A stretch of 64,000 bases of DNA from Leucaena leucocephala (Eukaryota > Streptophyta > Magnoliopsida > Fabales > Fabaceae), in NCBI GenBank assembly GCA_037074615.1, contig CM073532.1, positions 11,167,501-11,231,500 on the forward strand, read 5' to 3'. The translations under genes and the position numbers were made by a program. Below are positions 24,279 to 35,487 of this stretch, piece after piece. Positions within the stretch are counted from its first letter, which is position 1. Every line of letters begins with the position of its first letter. The notes under the pieces are model-generated. The model was not told the DNA's origin. It did not search any database and saw only the letters and a list, made by a program, of their open reading frames with translations.

Positions 24279-26847
24279 TAGGGGTGTACATGGGTAGGGC
24301 AATACCCTGCCCGGTGCCCAACTTGAAGAAAGAATAGGCTATATTTTGTAGCCCGATGCCAAGCCCTGCCAGGTAAAAACCCTAACTATTTTCGGTTTGA
24401 CATGAGCAGGCTTCCATGCCCAAGTCTTGATGCCCTGCTCATATTGTGGGACAAAAATCTAATGAACTTTTAAAATAATACAATATTCATATCTCTTCAA
24501 GAGTTAAATAATATTCATAATCTACTAAGAATAAGGAAATGAATAGATACTAATTAAAGTCTTGAAGTCCATTGCATATATAAAAAAACCTTGAAATCTA
24601 AGTAGTTTGCAATTGCAACTTTGAATCAATCTCCCTACAATTGACAAGGATGATTAGAAAAAAAATAAAAGAAATAATTATAATTTGTAATGTAATCATA
24701 TGATGGTTAGAAAAGTTAAAAAAAGAAATAAAGAAAGAAATCTAATTATAAATTTTAAAGGATACAACTTACCTACTTAACTACTCATATTTGTAATGTA
24801 AAATGACCATTTAGTCACCAGTAGCCATCATATTCTCTCCTCCAAGTGAAGTATCTAGAGAAAAAAGTAAAAAAATAAAAGAACAATTACATTACATATT
24901 ATGAAGCAATATTTAATAGAATTTATGAGCTTTAAAATAAAAACTTACCTGGAAGTCGAATTACATTTTCTGTTTCATCAAAATTATCGAACTCCCAAAG
25001 CTTGTCAGCTAAATCATTAATAGATTGGCCAGCTTATAGCCAATTTTGGCTACAAATCAGTGCTTCTATCATTCTATAAGACAAAGAACTCCTGTAATGA
25101 TCAACTATACGTCCCCTAGTGTTAAAGGCGGACTCAGAAGCCACTGTAGAAATCGGAATAGCCAATACATCTCATGCTATGTAGGAGAGAATTTTATATT
25201 TTGTAGAATTAGCTTTCCACCATAACAATATGTCAAACCCAAATGCAGAAGGGATTTCATCTCTTGAGTCAGTTACAGTATATCTATTTAACTCAATTTA
25301 AGGATCTATTGAGGTTCTTATTTTCATAGATTCTAACCACTTATGACCTGGATCCTCAGTATCATCATTATCATCTAAAGAAAGCAGTGAAGTTGCATAT
25401 GTTGTACTTATTAAAATAGTCCCTAATTCAATAGAAACTCTTGCAGAGTACTCATCAAACAATAGATACAAACAATATTTCACCCTATCCTTCATAAGGG
25501 AACATACTTCAGGGTCAATGTAAATGACATCAAAAATATGATTGTTATAGGCTAGTTTACGACGAGGAACGCAATAAATATTAGATTAGCACAGCAAGAT
25601 GATTAAATTCATTATGTATGGGGTTATTTGGGCTGTATGAGAAAAGAGAAGATCACAAACCGAAGCTAAATTGTAGGAGAAAATTGCCACGAGGAGAAAA
25701 ACAAGAATGATAAACAGATTACTCTATAACAAGAGGAAAACTTGATTCCTCATGTTGCCCAACACACTACAGACAAAGAGAAATATGGGTCTTCTTTTTT
25801 TAAAATAAATAAATGAAATACTGGTCTTCTTAGGTGTGATAAGAATTAAGTCTTCATATTTCTTGCAAATAAGTTTACCGATACAGGCGTGTAGCTAGAT
25901 AGATAAGGCTTAAACTATGAAAATTAAGTGACTTAAAAGGCATGCATTGGGCCTTTCAAGTGACTTTCCAGAACAAGTATGAAAAATAAATAATTAAAGA
26001 ATTGAGATGCTATGGATGACATTACAACGACTCAATTAGAAGAACCAAGCCAAAAAGATGAGATGCAAGAAGTAGATTAACCACAAGAGTAAAAAAAAGC
26101 TTAACCAGATGCAAGACTATTGCAAAGATCAATAACCATTGCAACGAACAATCAAAAAACTATGGGACACTAGCAGAAAGAAAATGCAAAAAGAAGAAGG
26201 AAATAGCAAGAAGAAATAAACAAACCAAATGCAAAAGCAAAAGGATGCAGATGCCAAGAAAGGAGAATGCCGAGGGATTGAGAATGAAAATCAGAAATGA
26301 TTTTAACACCGACAGAAACAGAGCATCAAGAATGAATAGTGAGAACGAGAATCTGAACGCTGGTGACTAGAACAGAGAACGTCGAGAGAATGAGAACAAA
26401 TCTGAGAGAAGAGATCGACGACTCTAGGTGTGAGTCAGAGGGTCTAAATGAAAAAAAAACTAAAGCGAAGAATGTAATTAGTAATGCTTGACATCGCTGG
26501 AGGTCGGAGGAGAGACGAGAGTGGACAACCGACAGAAGCTTTAGATGGATGAGTCGACACTAGAGCTCAGAGGAGAGACAAGAGGGCGTTAGCTGTCACT
26601 GTAGGCTATAGTCATAGCTGGAGGCCATAGGGAGGGGGAGACTCGCAGGTCGAAGAGGGTGTGGAAATGATCGACTAGTGGGAGGCAGAGACTTGCAAGT
26701 CACTGGAATACAGAAATAGGTTAGGATAAATAGTTAATAAAAAATAAAAGGGATATAATTAGTATAATAAATATTATAGATATAATATATATAAGATCAG
26801 GATAAATAAGAAAGGCAGCATATCCTGTGCCTCCTTGCACACCCATA
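24279..26847 (-). mobile_element. hAT transposon inserted in the LINE
   Basis: A 2,569-bp insertion with terminal inverted repeats of about 15 bp (TAGGGGTGTACATGG on the left, TATGGGTGTGCAAGG read inward from the right; 12 of 15 identical) and a perfect 8-bp target duplication GAAAGAAA (24271-24278 and 26848-26855), the hAT hallmark. Removing it rejoins the LINE frame (…NAFLS|KL…). It carries a decayed hAT transposase at 24811-25580. The right half (about 25600-26780) is noncoding here, so the N-terminal zinc finger part of the transposase appears lost. Confidence 0.9.
24811..25580 (-). pseudogene. hAT transposase, C-terminal part, decayed
   Basis: On the minus strand two exons can be read: about 25580-24949 and 24854-24811, separated by a GT-AG intron, ending at a TAA (24813-24811). 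The protein shows a KDRVKYCLYLLFDEY block, then the hAT dimerisation domain: FDILLWWK, KILSYIA.DVLAIP, the diagnostic TVASESAF, then RSSLSYRMIEALICSQNWL. Three in-frame stops interrupt it (after IDP, after SYIA, after QNWL), and the N-terminal BED finger and most of the catalytic core are missing. hAT transposases cut and paste through an RNase H-like domain; this copy is inactive. Confidence 0.85.
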
Positions 26848-26855
26848 GAAAGAAA

Positions 26856-27140
26856 GGCATTATTCTAAGAATTAATGCGTAAAATACCACAACCACCATT
26901 TTCTAGACGTTGGAATAGCTCATCCCACTAGACAAGATTGACCCCACCATGGTCAGCAGAGTAACCCCAAATAAACTTGTGAAAGGTTTTTTCAATTCCG
27001 TGACAGCAACTATTTGGAAGTAATGTACTTTGCATAGTATAAAAAGGGATGGAACAGAAAATAAACTTGGTAAGAGTGATAGTACCATCAAGGTCTTTAG
27101 AGATACAACAAGCAAGGGATAAAGACCAGCTTTTCAATAA
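26856..27140 (-). pseudogene. LINE remnant: C-terminal reverse transcriptase region
   Basis: The minus-strand translation reads like the segment just after the catalytic palm in plant LINEs: SLACCISKDLDGTITLTKF, then SIPFYTMQSTLLP, IEKTFHKFIWG, VNLV.WDEL and GGCGIL. It has internal stops. It stops at about 27140, so the catalytic FADD part and the N-terminal endonuclease are absent. It continues on the other side of the hAT insertion at 24270. Confidence 0.75.
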
Positions 27141-28353
27141 AAAATATATTTTTTACAGGAGTGTAAGTAAAAATGTAATAGTAGAAATAGAATTAGAAGT
27201 GAGATTAAAAGTGTATTTAGTAGTATACTATAATTTTTAATTAATCTTTTAAATATGAAATAACTAAAATAACCTTGTGCAAAATCCCTAGGCTTCACCC
27301 AAAACAACCTTAACCACCGTCGGCCACCATAGAAGCAACTGGCGGCCATGGAAGAAGACCATTGTAACCAAAAAAATATACAGAAATCGAAGAAGAACGG
27401 AGACTAGATCTAAAGTTTCGACCTTCACTCCCAAAGCTTTGAACTTCACCCCAAAACTTTGAACTTCATCTCCAAAGCTTTGACCTTCCTCTTCCTTTCA
27501 CAATGACAGTACCAGAAACAATACTTGAAGAACAAAGCAATTCAAAGGAACCAGAAGAACAAAGCTAGAAACAAAAACCAAAGACCCAGATCGAAATCAG
27601 AATGAAAATTGTAATCAATGTATATAATCAAATCAAAATTGATGTTTATAATCAAAACTGAAACTAAAGACACGTATCGAAGAACCTCGAAGAAACTTTC
27701 GACAATGCTATAGATCAAACTTCAAACTCACGACGGAAGCTAGATCAAAGTTCGAACTAGCGATGAAAGCTAGATTGGGCTTCGAACTCATGATGGAAGC
27801 AAGATCTAAAAGGGAGAAGACGTCGCCGTTGTTCGCAAATTGAAGAGGAAGAAGAAGATGATGTTGTAGAAATCGTAGATCTCTTTCCTCTCGTGATTCC
27901 ATTGAAGCTTTGCAACCTTAAGACAAGATCATCGTTGCCTCATAATGTCGTCGTCGTCACCATTGTCGTTGTCGCGTTGTCGTCCTCACCTTGCTGTTGT
28001 TCTATGTTGTTGTCTCCGTGAGAGAGGGAGAGGAACGATGGGAAACAGATCCTCACCCTCTCTCTTCATCTCTCACAAGCACTCTCATCTTGCTTTTCCT
28101 TTGCTTCCGTTTTCTTTTCTATTTGCTTCTTTCTGCTGCCCAAATCATTAAAAAAAAAAAATATTTTTTTTAAAAAAAAAACATTGTAAAAGTGAAAAAA
28201 AAATGTTTTTAAAAAACACGGTAAAAAAGTATTTTTAATTTTTTTAAAAAGTGTACCTTTTTTAAAAAAATATTAAAAACACTATTTTAAAGTGTTTTTT
28301 TAGAAGATATTTTTTTAAAAAATAATTTTTTAAAAAATATTTTTTTTATAGTT
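27141..28353. other. Intergenic, no gene recognised; poly(A)/poly(T) region
   Basis: 27141-28140 has scattered short ORFs with no recognised motif, including three imperfect repeats around CTTTGAACTTCA at 27418-27485 and GCTAGATC-containing repeats at 27720-27800. From 28149 to 28345 the sequence is almost entirely runs of A and T, an interrupted low-complexity tract. Confidence 0.4.
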
Positions 28354-28925
28354 TGGATAAGGGTGTGTTTGGATTAGTTTTTGGAGAATAGATTTTGGGA
28401 ATAATAGATTATGGAGAATAGATTTTGAGAATAATAGATTTTGGGGAGAATAGATTTTGGAAATAAAGATATTTGGATAATTAGTAGTAGAATCACTTTT
28501 TATATTGATAAATTACCAAAAAGGGTATGATATGATTAAAAGTAAGAGAGATGAAAGATGATAGAGAAGAAAGAGGAGAGAGAAGAGAGTGTAGAGAGGA
28601 GAGAGGAGAGAGAAAAAGAGAGATAAGATAAGAGAGAGGAAAGAGAAAAAAAAAGATAAGAGAAGAGAGAGAAGAGATGATAGAGAAAATAGATGAGAGA
28701 GGAGAGAGGGTGTAAGAAAAAATAGGGTTAAAATAGTAATTGGATAATCTATAACCTAGGTTTCAAAGAAAAAGCTATTTTCAGTGGCTTATTCAAAACC
28801 TAGGTTTTAAACCGAGGTTTTGCCCAAAATCAATTCTCAACAAAAATTGCTGTTTGTGTAAAAAAATTTCAAACCGCAGTTTTGGCCAAAATTAATTTTG
28901 AAACTTAAGTGCCAAACAGGCACTA
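28354..28925. mobile_element. Possible non-autonomous DNA element with GA-rich core
   Basis: The stretch starts GGGTGTGTTTGGATTAG and ends GTGCCAAACAGGCACTA; the shared GTTTGG/CCAAAC ends are typical of small plant hAT- or Harbinger-like elements, but the inverted repeat is short and no clear target duplication was found. The core at 28540-28705 is a long purine-only-like tract (GAGAGA, AAGAGA repeats). The ends are tentative. Confidence 0.35.
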
Positions 28926-29267
28926 AGACAAGCAAACGGAGAAGAAAGCAAGAGAAAGACAAGGAGAGGAGTGCTTCTGAGAGATGAGGAGGGAGGTGCT
29001 TCTCAGAGAATCCGGATCCGGAATGATGTGAGTCAGAGAATGAAGAGGGATGAAGAAGGGTAGGAGGGAAAAATTGTAAAATGATAAAAATGTATGAGGG
29101 TATATTGGTCCTGAAGTCTCACGAACTCATCTCAGCTTCTAAGGGGGTGATTGGAACCTATTTTAGCGAACATATGGAATGGAAAGTGGGTTACCAAACA
29201 CCTAAATCCAATTCCACTTTTTACCTGCTCAATTCCATGTTACCAAACAGGACATAAAGGAACCTGA

Positions 29268-30915
29268 GCTTTAGTTTCTCCCCTTAAGACTATGAACTCT
29301 ATTAGAACCCGTTTGGCATGATGAACATATGCTGAAGGAAAAGGAAAATGACATATTTTCCTTCTGTTGAGCCGTTTGGTGCGTTGAGAAGCTCTTCCAT
29401 GGAAAGAGATTTTCATCTATCCGTGGGAAGATCCCTTCCTCCCACTTTTGGTAGGAATCAATTTTTCAAGTTCAGAAATTTCAAGAAACCCCCCCCCCCC
29501 CTCACCTTCTTGCTTCATCATTGTGAGAGGTGTTCCGAGTATTTTATTTTTCTTTCCTTTGAGTGCCAAACACGCACACAGTAGAAAGTTTTCCCTTAAT
29601 CTTCATCACTTCCCTTCGTTTACATGAAAACACCTTTTATTGTCTACCAAACAGGTTATCGTATATAATTTGTTTTTTATCAAAAAGAAAAGGTTAAGTT
29701 TATATTTGAGACTAGAGCATATTTCTAATAAGGTATTTTACTCTTGTCATACTTTGCTTAATAGTAGTTAAGGTCAGTCATGTCTATTAAATCAGAAAAA
29801 TTGCAAGTCTTCAAACATCTACAAACATTTTAATTAAGTACAAGGAAATGGCCGACAAATTTCAATTTTCTCACTAGTAAAGGAATCACATTACAAGATA
29901 ATCTAACTGCTAAAAATAATTTTTAATCTAAGACCCCAACTTGTGATTTTAAGAATTTGTTTTCAATATTTTTCTATGGGTTTTACTTTTACATATTTCA
30001 GGCTTTTACAATACAAAATACTTTTATGGTCATTATAGTTCAAGTAAATGATGTCATTAGCCCCTAGGTAGACTAGGAATCAAGGATAAACAACTCTAAA
30101 ATTAAGAATTGGAGGTTAGATCTCGAGGGAGAATCCCATATGTCCTAATACTCTTAACTCTTGAAACTCCAGTGATCAAACTTCCTCTCCCATGTGTAAA
30201 TATATTTAAAAACTCTTTTAAGCCGCACTATTCATAAGCCATCAACAGCAATGCACAGGAGCCACACCATTTATTGCTATGACTATACTGACTTGTGATG
30301 CTAATTAGTTATGATCAATAGACAACTATATTCCCATAAAGATGAGCATGATAATGCTTCTATTTGTTTAATAATGAAAAATGTAAAGGGAATACTAAAT
30401 GCATTGACATTGAAAGTTGGCAAGCGGCGAAGGCAAAGTTCTTCAAGAGAGTAAAAATTCAGATATAGTAAAAATACTGATGTTGACATAAAGCGTTGGG
30501 AAACTGAAAATGAGATTAAAATTTTGGCTTTTGTAACAAACTGTCTTTCTTAAACTCAGAAATTTTTAAATTTTGCAATTGATGTTTCTACAACCACCAC
30601 TACCTCCCCCATGCTTATATCAAGTTCTTGCATATGGTGCCTGTCATCTTATTCAAATTGCGAAAAACTCAGGTTTTCTTTTGAAAAGAGAGGATAATGC
30701 ATTATGAACGGGGACAAATAAGTAATATTGTATTAGACTGCACTGAAGTTATAACTGAAGATTTGGAATTTCTAATATATATTTAAAAGTTTAATGAATT
30801 ACTTTTATAGTAGCATGACAGGTTTTAGGAGATCTGATCCAAAAATAATGTTCTCATGGAATTGTATTTTTATATAAACTAGAAAAATGTGTGCTAGAGA
30901 TAAATTAAGTTATAA
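29268..30915 (-). pseudogene. Degenerate duplicate of the PRP19 3' flank and last long intron
   Basis: This stretch aligns in the same orientation with 48843-51620. Matching blocks include GACTATGAACTCTATTA (29288), ATGGCCGACAAATTTCAATT (29848), the junction at 29920, and AATCCCATATGTCCTAATAC (30132). The part of the other copy at 49996-50775, which holds PRP19 exons 17 and 18 and the 3' UTR, is absent here: AAAAATAAT is joined directly to TTTTAATC. The copy also lacks the SINE at 48976-49228. It is therefore a relic of a duplicated PRP19 3' end with its exons deleted. A run of 13 C lies at about 29489-29501. Confidence 0.8.
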
Positions 30916-31140
30916 CTTCAGTTTATATTCCAAATACGCTCCTAGTAAACTTACAGATTTGGGATGTAATTGGGTGAGAAAACAGTGAGCCCCTTCTTTT
31001 CAACCAATAAGGTTTCATTACAGTTTTCATCAAATATATAACTCAGAAAAAGATCATAGACCGACAACTTCGAAAGTATGTTTTATCACATCCTTAAAAC
31101 AATCAAGCCACCTCCATGAGCACATCAATTTAGGTGAAAA

Positions 31141-31803
31141 TGGCTTCATCTAGCACTGAATCTCTGGGACTAAGCTTAAATGATGACATCTCATTTCTGG
31201 ATGATGTCAATATCCCAAAGGAGGACCTTCAATAGGATCCCGAGGGGGAACCTGAAGAGGATCCAGAACAAGATCTTGATGAACTTTTTGAAGAAGAACC
31301 AGAAGAGTTGATGGAGGAAGTTCCACAAGAGGAACCACAAGTAACGTGTATTTCTGGACCGAGGTCAAAAACTTTATTCCCCATCGAACCCCTTCATTTG
31401 CAGCCTTTCATGGATTCTTCAGACTCCAAGTTGGTGCCTACTCTTCACGACGAATCTCCAGTTGAGGATGGAAAGGAAGTGGATCAACCTCTTACCCCTG
31501 CTTTGGCTATGAGTATAGCTGAAAGAGATGTAGCTAAATTAACAAATATAAAAGGCGTTAATGGCGTGATTTACGACTACATTGAATTAATGACAGATAA
31601 GAAGAATATTGCATTCTACCTGAAAGTCATAATGGAGTACATAAGGGTAGTTAGGGTTAGAGGAAAGCCTAAACAAGGACGCTTAGGCAAGAAGTATTGG
31701 CTTAGAGTAATAGAATTTGTATCTAACCTTCACAAGCCGCCTCGTAAGCTTAAGAAACTAAGAAAAACGATGTTAGATTATTGTAAAGCTCATATCGAAT
31801 GAT
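31141..31803 (+). pseudogene. Unrecognised ORF, acidic N-terminus and basic C-terminus, one internal stop
   Basis: From the ATG at 31141 a frame of 220 codons runs to a TGA at 31801-31803, broken once by TAG after the residues PKEDLQ (about 31232). Residues 25-70 are very acidic and proline-rich (repeated EEP, DPE, EEVPQEEP). The C-terminal 60 residues are basic (VRGKPKQGRLGKKYW, PPRKLKKLRK). I recognise no domain, and no signal peptide or membrane segment is seen. It lies 437 bp before the copia gag, same strand, in the place of the expected 5' LTR/leader, so it could be an accessory ORF of that element, a captured host fragment, or part of a different element. An internal ATG at 31308 would give a 164-residue product without the stop. 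Confidence 0.45.
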
Positions 31804-32240
31804 GTATATTTGTATTTCATTACCATTGCTTTACTTAGTTAAGGACATGTTTTATTACTCTTCCTTTTGTAAAGACTTGACATTTATTACATGCCTTATA
31901 TGCAATTGAATTATGTTTTATTTCATTTCTTTACAAGTTATGATTAATGTATGCTTTTTATAAGTGGGAGCTCTTTTAGATAATGAGTATTCTAAAAGCA
32001 AAACATGAGAGTGCTTATATTAATTTTGATAGAAAATAACGACGCTGCTAGTGCCTATGTGATGGGAGGTACAAACGTATTCTCCTGATCGTGGGTCTAG
32101 TAATGTTATTATTTTCTGATCAAAAATGATAAAAGTACATGACATTGTATATTTTACATGTGCTATATAAATTCACTTAAATGTTCTATGGTTCAATAAA
32201 TTAATGTGGGATAGGTTTGTCATAGAACCGATATTAAACA
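31804..32240 (+). other. AT-rich spacer before the copia gag
   Basis: No primer-binding site of the TGGTATCAGAGC type and no LTR end was found, although the gag ATG follows at 32241. A TGCTATATAAATTC motif near 32161 could be a TATA box. The 5' LTR of this copia element is not identifiable in the window. Confidence 0.4.
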
Positions 32241-35200
32241 ATGGCTTCAAAGAACATTATTGCTGAATTAAATAAAGGGGGAAAACTCAATGGGGACAAC
32301 TGGGATATTTGGCACCGAAAGGTCCAATATATTCTAGAAGAGCAGGATGCAATTGAGCCATTAACCATGGCACTGGTAGAGCCTGAAGCTGGAAATACAG
32401 CCCAGCACAGGAGAGACCAAGAAGCATACCTGTCATGGAAAAAGAAGAATAGCATAGCAAGAATTACACTGCTGAGTGCAATGGCAGATGATTTAATGTG
32501 TGAGTTTGAGACACACAGAACGGCACAAGCAATATGGATTGTCTTAAAGGATAAGTTTGGTGGAGTTTCCACGACCAAGCTTAGACGGTTGACTATTAAA
32601 TTTGACACCTATAAGCTAAAACCGAATAATCCTATGAGGCAACATTTGCGAGAGATGTCCACAATGATCCATGAATTGAAGGAGGCTGGACATAATTTAT
32701 CTGACGAGCAGCAAGTGCAAGCTGTCATCAGGTCGCTTCCTACCAGTTGGGAGCACATGAAAGTTAATCTGACCCACAATGAGAACATCATCACTTTCAA
32801 TGATGTAGCTAAGCATTTGGAGCTAGAGGATGAACGTCTGGAGGCTTATAAGGCCACTGGACAAGCCTATCTGACCGAAGGTGCTGGTCCTTCCCAATCT
32901 AAGCCTGAATTAAAAAGGGCAAGAAATTTCAAAAAAATGGGAAGAAAGGCGGTCCTCTGCCAAAGAAAGGAAAGCAACAATACAAGAAGAAGGGAAAGAA
33001 AGGAGGCAAGAAAAAGCTAGACCTAAAGAAGGTCAAATGCTTTGCATGCCATAATATGGGATATTTCACACGTGACTGTTCTAAACAGACCGAAAGCGGA
33101 AAGGTAAAAGTGAATTATGTGAATTCACATGTCTTATTTGTTCCTAGTACTATTTTTCTAACAGAACATGTTTCCTTTTCTTGGATTATTGACTCAGGCT
33201 CCACAGACCGCGTAATTCGAGATCGAGGATCCTTCGTGGAATACCGTCGGTTGCCATTTCAAAGCAAGTGGCTTTTCGTTGGCAATAATGCAAGGATTGA
33301 GGTTCGAGGCATTGGCACCTGTAAACTTGTTTTACGTGGTGGAAAGACCTTGATGCTGCATGATGTGCCTCATGCTCCTGACATCTGACGGAATTTAGTT
33401 TCTGTAATTTGCTTATTGAACTTTGGGTTTAATGTAAACTTTCATGGTAAAGTTGCAGACATTTATAGCAACTCAATATTTTATGGTTCAGCTTTTCAAT
33501 TTCAAAAGTTCTTTATTTTGGATCTTGCTGGTGATTTTAATGTTCATGATTGCTTTGTTATTACTTCGAATAATCCTGATATGAATATCTGGCATGCTAG
33601 ACTAGGACATATTAATCAAAATAGAATGATTAAACTGGCAAAAGAAGGCTTGTTGGGGGTAATCCCTAACATGGATATGTCATTATGCGAAAGTTGTCTA
33701 GCAGGTAAGGCTACCAGAAAACCATTCGGTAAGGGAACACGAGCCAAAAATCCATTGCAATTAATTCATTCCGATATTTTTGGTCCAATGAGTGTGAGGG
33801 CAAGACACGGAGCTTAGTATTTTATTACCTTTATTGATAATTTTTCACGATATGGTCATGTCTATTTGATTTCACACAAGTCCGAGGCACTAGAGTGCTT
33901 TAGACGATACATTAATGAAGTAGAGAATCAAATGGACAGTAGAATCAAGGCATTACCCACTGATCGAGGTCGTGAATACCTTTCGGATCAATTCAAACAG
34001 CTCTGTGAAGAAAAAGGGATTATTAGGCCACTAACTATCCCTGGCACACCTTAACAGAATGGGGTTGCTGAAAGAAGAAATAGAACTCTTCTAGACATGG
34101 TTAGGTCAATGATGGCTCAGGCAAATCTTCCAATTTCACATTGGGGTGATTCTTTATTGACAGCAACCTTCATACTTAACCGTGTGCCCTCCAAGTCAGT
34201 CCCTTCCACACCCTACGAGTTATGGACTAAATGCCAGCCAGATCTAAGCATCCTTAGACCATGGGGTTCATCGGCCTATATCCATGACAATTTAAATCTG
34301 GAGTTGTATCAGATGGATGTAAAAATCGTATTCCTGAATGGTGATCTGGATGAAGAAATCTATATGGAACAACTAATAGGTTTCATTGAAAAAGGTTTTA
34401 AACACAAGAAGTGTAAACTCAAAAGATCCATTTATGGATTAAAACAGTCATCCAGACAGTGGTACTTGAGGTTTCATAAGGCAATAACCTCATATAACTT
34501 CCAAATGATAGAGGAAGACCACTGCGTCTATGTTAAGCGGTTTGAGGGTAACTTTGTAATATTATCCTTATACGTAGACGATATACTATTAGCCGGAAAT
34601 AGTCTTGACTCGATGATAGCTATTAAAGAATGGCTTTCATCAAACTTTGAGATAAAAGATATGGGTGAAGCAGAATACATACTTGGAGTCAAGATTCAAA
34701 GGAATCGCTCCAAGAGAATCCTCACTCTTTCACAAGAGAGTTATATCAAGAAGATACTTGAGCGATTCAATATGAGTGAATGCAAACCCATGGATATCCC
34801 TGTAGCCACTGGAGTGGCCTTGAGTTCAGACATGTGTCCCAAAACTGATATAGATAGAAAGCAAATGGAAAGAGTTCCATATGCCAGTGCCGTTGGTAGC
34901 CTGATGTACGCAATGCTGTGCACAAGACCAGATATTTGTTATGCAGTGGGGCTGGTTAGCAGATTCCAGTCCAACCCCGGTGAGAAACACTGGAAAGCAG
35001 TGAAGAGGATCTTGAGATACTTAAAGGGCACATCTGATTAGACGATGATGAAGAAGAACGAAAATCTACTTCAGGATACACCTTCTTGCTTAACAACGGA
35101 GCCATATGTTGGAGTAGCAAGAAGCAGACGTGCATTGCTTTACACTCTATGGAAGCTGGGTTTGTAGCATGCACTGCAGCAGCGCAAGAGGCTGTTTGGC

Positions 35201-35487
35201 TAAAAAGATTTATCGAATACCTAGGATTTGGGAACGAGAGTACCAATCCGGTGTTGATACATTGTAACAATACTGCAGCCATAGCCTACACCAAAGACCC
35301 TAAGTATCACAGCAAAACCAAACACATTGATATCAAGTATAACTTTGTGAGGGATTATATAGCACAGAAAATTGTAACTTTACAATACATTTCAACCAAG
35401 TGTATGGTTGCAGACCCCCTGACTAAGCCAATAGGCAAAGAAACATTTGAGAAACATGTAACAGCCATTGGCATGCGAAAAATGTAA
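32241..35487 (+). pseudogene. Ty1-copia gag-pol polyprotein, broken
   Basis: Domains follow the copia order. Gag (32241-32900, UBN2-type: NGDNWDIWHRKVQYIL, LREMSTMIHELKEAG, VQAVIRSLP) leads to a zinc knuckle at 33038-33079 (CFACHNMGYFTRDC) whose usual His is Tyr. Protease has DSGST (33191-33205). Integrase shows HARLGH...CESCLAGK, then HSDIFGP, TDRGREY and NGVAERRN, the DDE set. Reverse transcriptase has YVDD (34571-34582), and RNase H has RKSTSGYTF and the ADPLTKP end. Breaks: a one-base frameshift near an A-run at about 32930; stops TGA 33386-33388, TAG 33815-33817, TAA 34052-34054, TAG 35039-35041. A deletion near 34290 joins the integrase end to LELYQMDVK inside RT, removing the first part of RT, and a smaller one near 35041 removes the RNase H start. 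It cannot be autonomous. Confidence 0.95.

Noticed and set aside
32234..32608. 124-codon minus-strand ORF
   Set aside because: Antisense shadow of the copia gag frame, which carries clear gag motifs on the plus strand.
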